Assembly: GCA_027486275.1 (NCBI GenBank)
Contig: JAIXPM010000193.1
Coordinates: 1 to 10,284 of the forward strand
Length of the DNA: 10,284 nt
Origin: Sphingomonadales bacterium
GTDB taxonomy: Bacteria; Pseudomonadota; Alphaproteobacteria; Sphingomonadales; Sphingomonadaceae
Direction of reading: 5' to 3'
In this document: in pieces, positions 4,764 to 10,284 of the stretch
Layout of the letters: every line of letters starts with the position of its first letter
How positions within the stretch are numbered: the stretch's first letter is position 1
Translations under genes and position numbers: made by a program
Notes under the pieces: generated by a model
What the model saw: the letters and a program-made list of their open reading frames with translations, nothing else
Told to the model about the DNA's origin: nothing
Databases searched by the model: none

Positions 4764-5042
4764 GTGAGCGATCCGGTGTTGCAGGCTTATCGTGAAAGCA
4801 TCGACAATATCGATGCCGCCCTGGTGTTCATGCTGGCCGAACGCTTCAAGATCACCCAGTCAGTGGGCCGCTACAAGGCGGAAACCGGCTTGCCGCCCGC
4901 CGATCCCGGCCGCGAGACCGAGCAGATTGCCCGCCTGCGTGCGCTCGCCGCCAGCGCCAATCTGGATCCAGAGTTTTCCGAGAAATTCCTGCGCTTTGTC
5001 ATCGACGAGGTGATCCGCCACCATCAGGCGGCGCGGGCCTGA
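4764..5042 (+). CDS. Chorismate mutase, monofunctional AroQ class
   Basis: Rearranges chorismate to prephenate, the committed step toward phenylalanine and tyrosine, in the cytoplasm. The 92-residue all-helical product matches the AroQ fold: helix 1 with YRESIDNIDAALVFMLAERF, then KITQSVGRYKAETGLPPADPGRETEQIARLRALA, and a final helix ending FVIDEVIRHHQ. Counterparts of the E. coli catalytic residues are in place: Arg10, Arg27, Lys38, Asp47, Arg50 and Glu51, with Gln88 near the C-terminus. The size equals the isolated mutase domain, with no dehydratase or dehydrogenase fused. GTG 4764 is the chosen start: GGGGGA lies 6 bases upstream and the protein then opens as the family does. It diverges from ispB and converges on the kinase gene with 7 bases between stop codons. 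Chorismate also feeds ubiquinone synthesis, but a functional link to ispB is only suggestive. Confidence in the family is high. Confidence 0.92.
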   Translation: MSDPVLQAYRESIDNIDAALVFMLAERFKITQSVGRYKAETGLPPADPGRETEQIARLRALAASANLDPEFSEKFLRFVIDEVIRHHQAARA

Positions 5043-5055
5043 CGCCGGCTCAGGC
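5037..5055. repeat. Small dyad joining two convergent stop codons
   Basis: GCCTGA (5037-5042) and TCAGGC (5050-5055) are perfect inverted copies around 7 bases, and each arm contains one of the two facing TGA stop codons. A 6-bp stem without a T-run is weak as a terminator, but it is symmetric and could slow transcription from both sides. A 9-base direct repeat TCAGGCGGC also occurs here (5024-5032 and 5050-5058). Confidence 0.35.
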
Positions 5056-6393
5056 GGCAAGCGGCAGGGTGAGCGTCACCAACAGACCGCCCAGATCCTC
5101 CGAACTGTCGAGCGCAACGCTGCCGCCATAAAGTTCGGCGACATCCTTGACGATGGCAAGGCCCAGGCCGGTGCCCGGCTTGTCGGTGTCCAGCCGCTCG
5201 CCGCGCTCGAACAGGCGGCTGCGCTGGTCGGGTGCAATGCCCATGCCGTCATCTTCCACCAGCACCCGCACCTGATCGGCGTTGGCCTCCACGGTGATGA
5301 ACACCCGGCCGCCGCCATACAGGGCGGCATTGTCGATCAGATTGCCCAGCATTTCCTCAAGGTCTTGCTGTTCACCGCGAAAGGATGCCTCGCGGTCGCC
5401 GGCCAGATCGATCAGGACCTTGCCTTGGTGGATGCGCCCCACGGTGCGCGCGATGGCTTCCAGCGACGGCCACACGGGCGTGCGGGCAGTGGAGGCGGCG
5501 CGACGGCCAGCGGCGCGGGCGCGGGCCAGCTGGTGATCAACATGGCGGCGCATCACCTGAACCTGGGCTTCGATGGTGCGGGCCAGCGGATCATCGCGGC
5601 CACGCGCTTCGCCGATCAGCACGCTCATCGGCGTTTTCAGCGCATGGGCAAGATTGCCGGCATGGCGGCGCGCCGCTTCCGACTGGGCTTCGCCATGCGC
5701 CAGCAACTCGTTGATTTCCGCCACCAGCGGTTCCACCTCCACCGGGAATTGCGCTTCAACCCGCCGCGCCTCGCCGGAACGGATGGCGGCAATCGCCTTT
5801 GACACCCGCCGGAGCGGCGCCAGGCCATAGATGGATTGGAGGCCGACCATGACGATCAGGCCGATGCCGAGCACCCCCAGGCTCCAGCCGACAACGGTGC
5901 GGGTGCGCGCCTTCTGCCGATCGAGATCGCGGCTGGACTGGGCCACCTGGAACAGGAAGGGTTGCGCGGCGCCGGGCAGACGCACGCTGCGCGCAATTAC
6001 CCGCAGCGTCTCGCTGGGGAACTGCGTGCTTTCAAACTTGCAGGGCGTGCGGCAATCCTGATTGCCCGGCGGCAGCGCCAACTGGCGATCCCACAGGCTG
6101 CGCGATGGAAACGGCGCATGGCCGCCGCCCGATACCTGCCAGTAAAGCCCGGAATAAGGCTCCGCAAACCTCTGATCGCCCAGCGGACGTAGCAGGCGCA
6201 CATCGCCCACTTCGTCCAGCTCGGCCGCATTGATCATCGCATTGAGGTTATTGGCCAGCTGCTCGTCGAAGCTGGCGGTGAGCGTATCATCCAGCACCTG
6301 CACCAGTGCCAGACCGCCCACACCCAACAACATGGTGATCCACACCGCAGCGATCAGCACCATGCGCCGCTGCAACGAGCGGCGCGTGCTCAC
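5050..6393 (-). CDS. PhoQ-like membrane sensor histidine kinase
   Basis: Partner kinase of the response regulator encoded just upstream. The 447-residue product has: TM1 (about 11-33); a periplasmic sensor of about 130 residues (34-165); TM2 (about 166-190); a HAMP linker (190-240); the dimerisation helix with GNLAHALKTPMSVL (His250 phosphorylated); N box LGNLIDNAALYG (349-360, Asn351 and Asn355); G1 box EDDGMGI (380-386); and G2 box GTGLGLAIVKD (407-417). The HALKTP form of the H box and the partner's sequence place it with PhoQ/FeuQ kinases. The sensor holds a CRTPC pair (Cys114, Cys118) that could form a disulfide. GTG 6393 is chosen: it starts 10 bases after the regulator's stop and gives a short basic leader before TM1. 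The TTG at 6432 would overlap the regulator, and ATG 6363 would trim TM1's basic flank. The signal sensed is unknown. Confidence 0.9.
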   Translation of the reverse strand: MSTRRSLQRRMVLIAAVWITMLLGVGGLALVQVLDDTLTASFDEQLANNLNAMINAAELDEVGDVRLLRPLGDQRFAEPYSGLYWQVSGGGHAPFPSRSLWDRQLALPPGNQDCRTPCKFESTQFPSETLRVIARSVRLPGAAQPFLFQVAQSSRDLDRQKARTRTVVGWSLGVLGIGLIVMVGLQSIYGLAPLRRVSKAIAAIRSGEARRVEAQFPVEVEPLVAEINELLAHGEAQSEAARRHAGNLAHALKTPMSVLIGEARGRDDPLARTIEAQVQVMRRHVDHQLARARAAGRRAASTARTPVWPSLEAIARTVGRIHQGKVLIDLAGDREASFRGEQQDLEEMLGNLIDNAALYGGGRVFITVEANADQVRVLVEDDGMGIAPDQRSRLFERGERLDTDKPGTGLGLAIVKDVAELYGGSVALDSSEDLGGLLVTLTLPLAA

Positions 6394-6403
6394 CGCTGCC
6401 GGC

Positions 6404-7066
6404 TCAGAGCTGATCGTTGAGACTGTAGCCAAGGCCGCGCGTGGTCATGATCAGATCGGCACCCAGTTTCTTGCGGATGCGGGTGATGAACACTTCGATC
6501 GTGTTGGAATCGCGATCGAAATCCTGGTCATAGATATGTTCGATCAGTTCGGTGCGGCTCACCACCTTGCCCTTGTGGTGCATCAGGTAGGAAAGCAGCT
6601 TGAATTCCTGCGCGGTCAACTTCACCGGTTCGCCGTTCAGCGTCACCCGACCCGAGCGACCATCCAGGCGCACGCCGCCGGCGGTCAGTTCCGACGTCGC
6701 CTGCCCTGCCGCCCGCCGGATAATCGCGCGCAGTCTGGCGACCAGTTCCTCGATCTGGAACGGCTTGGCCAGATAATCATCGGCCCCAGCATCCAGCCCC
6801 GCCACCTTGTCTGACCAGCTGTCGCGCGCGGTCAGCACCAGAACGGGCATCACCCGGCCTTCGCGGCGCCAGCGGTCAAGCACAGTCAACCCGTCAAGGC
6901 CCGGCAGGCCCAGATCGAGGATCACCGCGTCATAGGCTTCGTTGGCGCCCAGATAGTGACCCTCTTCGCCGTCACCGGCGGCGTCCACGGCATAGCCCGC
7001 TTGTTCCAGCGCATTTTTCAGCTGGCGACGCAGATTGGGTTCGTCTTCGACGATCAGTATTCGCAT
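6404..7066 (-). CDS. PhoP-like OmpR-family response regulator
   Basis: DNA-binding regulator phosphorylated by the adjacent kinase. The 220-residue product has a receiver domain (1-118) with the acidic pair Glu7/Asp8, phospho-acceptor Asp51 in VILDLGLPGLDGL, Thr79 and Lys101 (ADDYLAKPF). Its winged helix (about 127-218) carries LTAQEFKLLSYLMHHKGKVV, recognition helix SNTIEVFITRIRKKLG and wing TTRGLGYSL. The stretch LVLTARDSWSDKVAGLDAGADDY closely follows E. coli PhoP (LTARESWQDKV...AGADDY), placing it in the PhoP/QseB branch. ATG 7066 is preceded by AGGGG at 4 bases. It lies 84 bases after the PepSY-like gene and 10 bases before the kinase gene, one probable operon. PhoP-box-like hexamers upstream suggest autoregulation. 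Target genes cannot be known from this window. Confidence 0.93.
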   Translation of the reverse strand: MRILIVEDEPNLRRQLKNALEQAGYAVDAAGDGEEGHYLGANEAYDAVILDLGLPGLDGLTVLDRWRREGRVMPVLVLTARDSWSDKVAGLDAGADDYLAKPFQIEELVARLRAIIRRAAGQATSELTAGGVRLDGRSGRVTLNGEPVKLTAQEFKLLSYLMHHKGKVVSRTELIEHIYDQDFDRDSNTIEVFITRIRKKLGADLIMTTRGLGYSLNDQL

Positions 7067-7100
7067 TGGCCCCTGTCCACGAAAATGCTTGGCACGATCA

Positions 7101-7119
7101 AACCGGCTCCTGTCCGGTT
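7101..7119. repeat. Hairpin between the PepSY-like gene and the response regulator gene
   Basis: AACCGG (7101-7106) and CCGGTT (7114-7119) form a perfect 6-bp stem with a 7-base loop in the 84-base gap. On the minus strand it is followed by TGATCGTGCC, not by a T-run. It could mark a processing point or partly limit read-through so that the small exported protein is made in excess over the regulator. Confidence 0.4.
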
Positions 7120-7150
7120 GGCGGCGCTGCCCGCGCCTCCCTGGCGGTTC

Positions 7151-7441
7151 TCAAAAACTCTGCCGGCGCCGCACGGGGGCGCCAGTACGGGCATCCACAT
7201 CAACATTGATCAGATTGCCATCCTTCAAGAACCGAAACCGGTACGTGCGGCTGGACTGATCAAACTGCACGCCAACATACTCACCCCGGTTTTCCTGCAT
7301 CACACGGCGCTGGATCGGTTCCAGCGGCATGATCTCCCCGGCCCGCACCATATTGTGCACGTCATTGGGGCCAGCGAAGGCCGGTGCCGCAGTCAACAGG
7401 GCCAAGCCTGACAAGAAGAACAAGAGGTTACGCACACGCAT
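7151..7441 (-). CDS. Small exported PepSY-like protein, probable modulator of the adjacent two-component system
   Basis: A 96-residue product with a clear signal peptide: MRVRNLLFFLSGLALLTAAPAFA, cleavage expected after AFA (residue 23). The mature part of about 73 residues has the half-PepSY pattern: helix PLEPIQRRVMQENRGEYVGVQF, strand TYRFRFLKDGNLINVDVD and the typical end DARTGAPVRRR (residues 83-93). It lacks a lipobox and membrane anchor, so it should be free in the periplasm. It is first in a likely operon with the PhoP-like regulator and PhoQ-like kinase. In Sinorhizobium the small periplasmic FeuN restrains FeuQ in a similar gene order, which makes an inhibitory contact with the kinase sensor the best guess. 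ATG 7441 is chosen because the signal peptide begins there; the in-frame extension upstream would put 38 non-hydrophobic residues before it. The ribosome site (CGGGA, 7444-7448) is only moderate. Confidence 0.82.
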   Translation of the reverse strand: MRVRNLLFFLSGLALLTAAPAFAGPNDVHNMVRAGEIMPLEPIQRRVMQENRGEYVGVQFDQSSRTYRFRFLKDGNLINVDVDARTGAPVRRRQSF

Positions 7442-7458
7442 GATCCCGTTTATCAACC

Positions 7459-7479
7459 GCGCTGAACAGGCTTCAGCGC
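7459..7479. repeat. Perfect 8-bp leader hairpin before the PepSY-PhoP-PhoQ operon
   Basis: GCGCTGAA (7459-7466) and TTCAGCGC (7472-7479) pair perfectly around a 5-base loop. On the minus strand the hairpin lies 17 bases before the first start codon, directly ahead of the ribosome site, within the expected 5' leader. It also contains a TGTTCA hexamer (complement of 7463-7468) like those in the upstream box. Possible roles are an RNA element controlling translation or a dyad operator. Confidence 0.45.
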
Positions 7480-7513
7480 CGGTTCCGACAACACCCATCT
7501 GCCCGCTGCCGAT

Positions 7514-7536
7514 TGAACCCGCCCTGAACATAAACA
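7514..7536 (-). promoter_or_regulatory. PhoP-box-like hexamer repeats
   Basis: On the minus strand TGTTCA (7530-7525) and GGTTCA (7519-7514) are separated by 5 bases, the exact spacing of the enteric PhoP box (T/G)GTTTA-N5-(T/G)GTTTA, each with a single change at position 5. An exact TGTTTA (7536-7531) directly precedes them. The box lies 72 bases upstream of the PepSY-like start codon and points toward it, as for direct autoregulation. A weakness is the lack of a good -10 at the expected distance (the best is CAGATG at 7501-7496). The same bases also contain a nested dyad, GAACCC (7515-7520) / GGGTTC (7537-7542) and CCCTG (7522-7526) / CAGGG (7535-7539), so another regulator, or one for the divergent ABC-F gene, is possible. 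Confidence 0.4.
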
Positions 7537-7638
7537 GGGTTCTGACCGACCGCATCTGGTGATCTTGTGCCGCATCGCCGCCATCAGTGCAACCGCTGCC
7601 TCTTGCCAGCCGCGGCAGGACAGGCCACTGCCTCCCCC

Positions 7639-9426
7639 ATGTCCCCTCCCCGGCCCGAACCCATTTTCACTCTTGAATCGATCGGACTGAAGAACGGCGC
7701 CGGTTGGCTGTTCCAAGGCCTGTCGCTCACCCTTGATGCACGCGACCGTGTCGCCCTGATCGGCCGCAACGGCGCCGGCAAATCCACGCTGCTGAAGATC
7801 ATCGACGGCAGTATCGAACCGGATCAGGGCCGGCGCGCCCTCGCCGGCCGGCTGAAGATCGGCCGGCTGGAACAGGATCCGCCGATGGGCGATTTCGAAG
7901 CCCTGGAAGACTATGTGCTGGCCGGCGGCGCGCAGCCGCACGAAGTGGCGGCGCTGGCCGATCAGATCGGGCTCGATCTCGCCCGCCCCGCTGCCACGGC
8001 ATCGGGCGGCGAACGTCGCCGCGCCGCGCTAGTTCGTGTGCTGGCCGAAGCGCCCGACCTGCTGCTGCTGGATGAGCCGACCAATCATCTGGATATCGGC
8101 GCCATCGAATGGCTGGAGAACTGGCTTGATCGCAGCCGTTGCGCACTGGTCGTCATCAGCCATGATCGCGCCTTCCTCACCCGGTTGACAAAGAATTGCC
8201 TGTGGCTTGATCGCGGCATGCTGCGCCGCGCCGAAGTGGGTTTTGGTGGGTTCGATGCCTGGTCCGAAGCGGTGGCCGCCGAGGAAGAGCGCACCGCCCA
8301 GCGGCTCGACACGAAATTGCGCGCCGAAGAACATTGGCTGCAGCGCGGCGTGACCGCCCGGCGCAAGCGCAACATGGGCCGGCTTTCCAAGCTGATGGAC
8401 CTGCGCGAAACCCGCCGCAGCCTGGATCGTGGGCCGACATCAGCGCGGATCGCCACCGAATCCAGCGATCCCGGCTCAAAGATCCTGATCGACGCCAAGG
8501 GCATATCGCTGGCGTTCGGTGATCGCGCCATCCTCAATGATTTCTCCTTGCGCATCCGCAAGGGTGATCGAATCGGCATCGTCGGCCCCAACGGTGCCGG
8601 CAAATCCACCCTGATCAAGCTGCTGCTCGGGCAGATCGCACCCGACAGCGGCACCATAACCCGCAGCGCCGCGCTGGCTCCCACCATCATCGATCAGCAT
8701 CGCCAGCGGTTGAAAGGCCGCACAGTGCGCGAAGTGCTGGCCGATGGCGGCGAGTGGATCGAGGTGAATGGTTCCAAAAAGCATATCGCCGGCTATCTGA
8801 AGGAATATCTGTTCGATCCCGGCGTGATCGATGCAGCGGCCGAAACCCTGTCAGGCGGCGAACAGTCACGCCTTTTGCTGGCACGCGAGTTCGCAACGCC
8901 ATCGAACCTGATGGTGCTCGATGAGCCGACCAACGATCTCGACATGGAAACGCTTGATCTGATCGAGGAGGTGATCGGCGATTATGCCGGCACCGTGGTG
9001 CTGGTCAGCCACGATCGCGCCTTCCTGGATCGGGTGGTGACCATGATTGTTGCGCTCGATGGCACCGGCAAGGTCGAAGTGAGCGTGGGCGGCTGGAGCG
9101 ACTGGGTGGCACGTCAGGCACCGGCAGCGGCAGCAACCAAGGGCGGCCGGATCAGCGCCGCAACCCCAGCCAGCGCGCCCCGCAAGGCCGGCAAGCTGAG
9201 TTACAAGGACGCCCGCGAACTGGCCGAACTGCCTGCCCGCATCGCTGCGTTGGGCAAGGATATCGCCGCTCGCGAGACGGCGCTGGCCGATCCCGATCTC
9301 TACGCGAAGAACCCGCCGCGTTTTGCCGCGCTCACCACCGAACTGGATGGCCTGCGCGAAACGCTGGAAGCAGCGGAACTGCGCTGGCTGGAATTGGCGC
9401 AGATGGAAGAGCAGCTGGCAGGCTGA
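7639..9426 (+). CDS. uup: Uup-type ABC-F ATPase
   Basis: Soluble twin-ATPase of the ABC-F class. These proteins bind the ribosomal E site and rescue or adjust stalled translation; Uup also binds branched DNA and affects transposon excision and fork repair in E. coli. The 595-residue product has ABC domain 1 with Walker A GRNGAGKST (42-50), signature ASGGE (121-125), Walker B and catalytic Glu146 in LLLLDEPTNHLD, and VISHDRAFL. A charged interdomain linker follows (about 215-258, WLQRGVTARRKRNMGRLSKL). ABC domain 2 has GPNGAGKST (316-324), LSGGEQ (404-409), Glu429 in VLDEPTNDLD and LVSHDRAFL. An Ala-rich spacer leads to a C-terminal coiled coil (from about 519, KLSYKDARELAELPARIAAL) that separates Uup from EttA. 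There are no membrane helices. ATG 7639 fits the usual family start; a GTG at 7567 adds 24 Cys/Pro-rich residues unlike the family. No strong ribosome site is close. It diverges from the PepSY operon. Confidence 0.92.
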   Translation: MSPPRPEPIFTLESIGLKNGAGWLFQGLSLTLDARDRVALIGRNGAGKSTLLKIIDGSIEPDQGRRALAGRLKIGRLEQDPPMGDFEALEDYVLAGGAQPHEVAALADQIGLDLARPAATASGGERRRAALVRVLAEAPDLLLLDEPTNHLDIGAIEWLENWLDRSRCALVVISHDRAFLTRLTKNCLWLDRGMLRRAEVGFGGFDAWSEAVAAEEERTAQRLDTKLRAEEHWLQRGVTARRKRNMGRLSKLMDLRETRRSLDRGPTSARIATESSDPGSKILIDAKGISLAFGDRAILNDFSLRIRKGDRIGIVGPNGAGKSTLIKLLLGQIAPDSGTITRSAALAPTIIDQHRQRLKGRTVREVLADGGEWIEVNGSKKHIAGYLKEYLFDPGVIDAAAETLSGGEQSRLLLAREFATPSNLMVLDEPTNDLDMETLDLIEEVIGDYAGTVVLVSHDRAFLDRVVTMIVALDGTGKVEVSVGGWSDWVARQAPAAAATKGGRISAATPASAPRKAGKLSYKDARELAELPARIAALGKDIAARETALADPDLYAKNPPRFAALTTELDGLRETLEAAELRWLELAQMEEQLAG

Positions 9427-9443
9427 AGCGGCAGCCGGCCAGC
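9414..9443. terminator. Symmetric hairpin at the junction of two convergent genes
   Basis: GCTGGC (9414-9419) plus GGCT (9421-9424) pair with AGCC (9433-9436) plus GCCAGC (9438-9443): ten base pairs interrupted by one A-G mismatch, closed by an 8-base loop. It straddles the uup stop codon and fills most of the 27-base gap to the stop codon of the opposing gene, so it could serve both transcripts. Neither strand shows a proper T-run after the stem (plus AAGCTCC; minus TGCTCTTCC), so termination would be weak or the hairpin may only protect 3' ends. Confidence 0.45.
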
Positions 9444-9453
9444 AAGCTCCATC

Positions 9454-10284
9454 TCAGGCGACTTCAACGCCCGGCGGCACGTCCGGCTCGATATGGCTGG
9501 GCAGAACAACCCGCAACGGAGCCGGGGCCACACGGCGGGTGTCGTGCGCGCGCACGAACTGCTCCATCACCGGCGCAACCACCTCGCGCCACTTGCGGCC
9601 GTTGAAGATGCCATAATGGCCGGCGCCAACAGCCATGTGATATTGCTTCTTGGCGTCGGGCAGGTTCACCGCCAGGTCCAGCGCCGCCCGCGTCTGGCCG
9701 ATGCCCGAGATATCGTCGCGCTCCCCTTCGATGGCCAGCAGCGCCGTGCGGGTGATCTTGGCCGGATCGGCGATGCGGCCGCGATGTTCGAACTGGCCCG
9801 TGGCCAGCGCCTGACGCTGGAATACCAGATCGATGGTCTGCAGGTAGAATTCCGCGGTCATGTCGCAGACGGCGCGATATTCGTCATAGAAGGCCTTGGT
9901 GGAATCCGCTGACTCCTCGTCGCCATCCACCAGATGCTTGAACATTTCCCAGTGCGATTTCATGTGGTTGGCGAGATTCATGGACATGAAGCCCGACAAT
10001 TGCAGATAGCCGGGATACACTTTCCGACCCGCCCCCGGATAAATTGGCGGCACGTCCTGGATCACCGTATGTTCAAACCATGCGAAGGGCCGTTTGAAGG
10101 CCAGATCATTCACCGATGTCGGCGCCTTGCGCGTGTCCACTGGTCCGCCCATCATCGTCAGGCTCGGCGGGGTGCAGGGATGATCATCCTCGTTCATCAG
10201 CGCCACGGCGGCCAGCGCCGGTACCGACGGCTGGCACACCGCCAGCATGTGCGTATCCGGGCCCAGTGCTTCGAGGAACTCGAT
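9454..10284 (-). CDS. phaZ: Intracellular polyhydroxyalkanoate depolymerase (partial, N-terminus outside window)
   Basis: Hydrolyses stored polyhydroxybutyrate granules to release 3-hydroxybutyrate units in the cytoplasm. The reading frame is open to the window edge and 276 C-terminal residues are visible. Features of the PhaZ family are a nucleophile-elbow segment MLAVCQPSVPALAAVALM with Cys at visible residue 17 in place of the serine of ordinary lipases, GRKVYPGYLQLSGFMSMNLANH, the acid segment LLAIEGERDDISG (Asp190/191) and HMAVGAGHYGIFNGRKWRE with the likely catalytic His at visible residue 223. The Cys-Asp-His set matches that known for Ralstonia PhaZ. The methionine at 10248 is internal, since homology continues upstream of it (IEFLEALGPDTH). 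The C-terminal tail is Pro-rich. No phasin or synthase gene is visible nearby. It converges on uup across 27 bases with a shared hairpin. Confidence 0.92.
   Translation of the reverse strand: MEFLEALGPDTHMLAVCQPSVPALAAVALMNEDDHPCTPPSLTMMGGPVDTRKAPTSVNDLAFKRPFAWFEHTVIQDVPPIYPGAGRKVYPGYLQLSGFMSMNLANHMKSHWEMFKHLVDGDEESADSTKAFYDEYRAVCDMTAEFYLQTIDLVFQRQALATGQFEHRGRIADPAKITRTALLAIEGERDDISGIGQTRAALDLAVNLPDAKKQYHMAVGAGHYGIFNGRKWREVVAPVMEQFVRAHDTRRVAPAPLRVVLPSHIEPDVPPGVEVA

Noticed and set aside
4750..4767. Five-codon minicistron (ATG GGG GAC ACA GCG TGA) overlapping the chorismate mutase GTG by GTGA
   Set aside because: Its bases are explained by the GGGGGA ribosome site; it carries no aromatic-residue run that would suggest an attenuator leader peptide.
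6393..6432. TTG start at 6432 for the kinase, overlapping the regulator gene by 29 bases
   Set aside because: GTG 6393 lies just after the regulator stop and gives a normal short cytoplasmic leader before TM1; the extension has no ribosome site or family support.
7567..7638. GTG start at 7567 extending the ABC-F protein by 24 residues
   Set aside because: The extension is rich in Cys, His and Pro, unlike the family, and ATG 7639 matches the usual N-terminus.
1..10284. CRISPR array, insertion sequence, prophage or toxin-antitoxin genes
   Set aside because: No regularly spaced repeats, terminal inverted repeats, transposase/integrase motifs or small toxin-like pairs were found; all genes look like long-resident chromosomal genes.

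Overview
The window is GC-rich and densely coded, with no transposase, phage, integrase or CRISPR signal. Gene content points to an alphaproteobacterium, most likely a sphingomonad: a complex I accessory subunit of the mitochondrial NDUFS4 type, a long-chain polyprenyl diphosphate synthase, an intracellular-type polyhydroxyalkanoate depolymerase, a short AroQ chorismate mutase and a PhoP/PhoQ-like pair with a PepSY-like partner. The taxonomy is inferred from family resemblance only. No gene-free stretch exceeds 300 bases; the longest is the roughly 200 bases upstream of the ABC-F gene.

Layout. (1) 1-374, minus: N-terminal part of an exported cyclophilin-type prolyl isomerase, cut by the window edge. 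(2) 427-2997: a sulfide/persulfide detoxification locus. A Blh-type persulfide dioxygenase (minus) diverges from a plus-strand operon of a BigR/SqrR-like ArsR repressor, a YgaP-like membrane rhodanese and a TauE/SafE permease. They share a 64-base AT-rich region with two overlapping promoters and a dyad centred on both. (3) 3001-4653, minus: ispB-type polyprenyl diphosphate synthase, then the complex I accessory subunit, a 65-residue protein of unknown function, and tRNA-Arg(TCT). The first two products both serve the ubiquinone-dependent respiratory chain. (4) 4764-5042, plus: chorismate mutase. (5) 5050-7441, minus: a small exported PepSY-like protein, a PhoP-like response regulator and a PhoQ-like kinase, with a PhoP-box-like repeat and a leader hairpin upstream. 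(6) 7639-9426, plus: Uup-type ABC-F ATPase. (7) 9454-10284, minus: PHA depolymerase, cut by the right edge.

How parts work together. In block 2, persulfide would inactivate the two-cysteine repressor and release both transcripts; the dioxygenase oxidises persulfide to sulfite, the rhodanese handles sulfane sulfur at the membrane, and the permease would expel sulfite or a related anion. In block 5, the PepSY-like protein is placed to modulate the kinase's periplasmic sensor, as FeuN does for FeuQ in Sinorhizobium, and the hexamer repeats upstream suggest autoregulation.

No wholly new system is evident. The points most worth testing are the shared sulfide-responsive promoter and probable leaderless bigR mRNA, the shortened helix-turn-helix of the repressor, the PepSY/PhoP/PhoQ cassette with its repeats, the small gene coupled to the complex I subunit, and the U-U mismatch in the tRNA anticodon stem.
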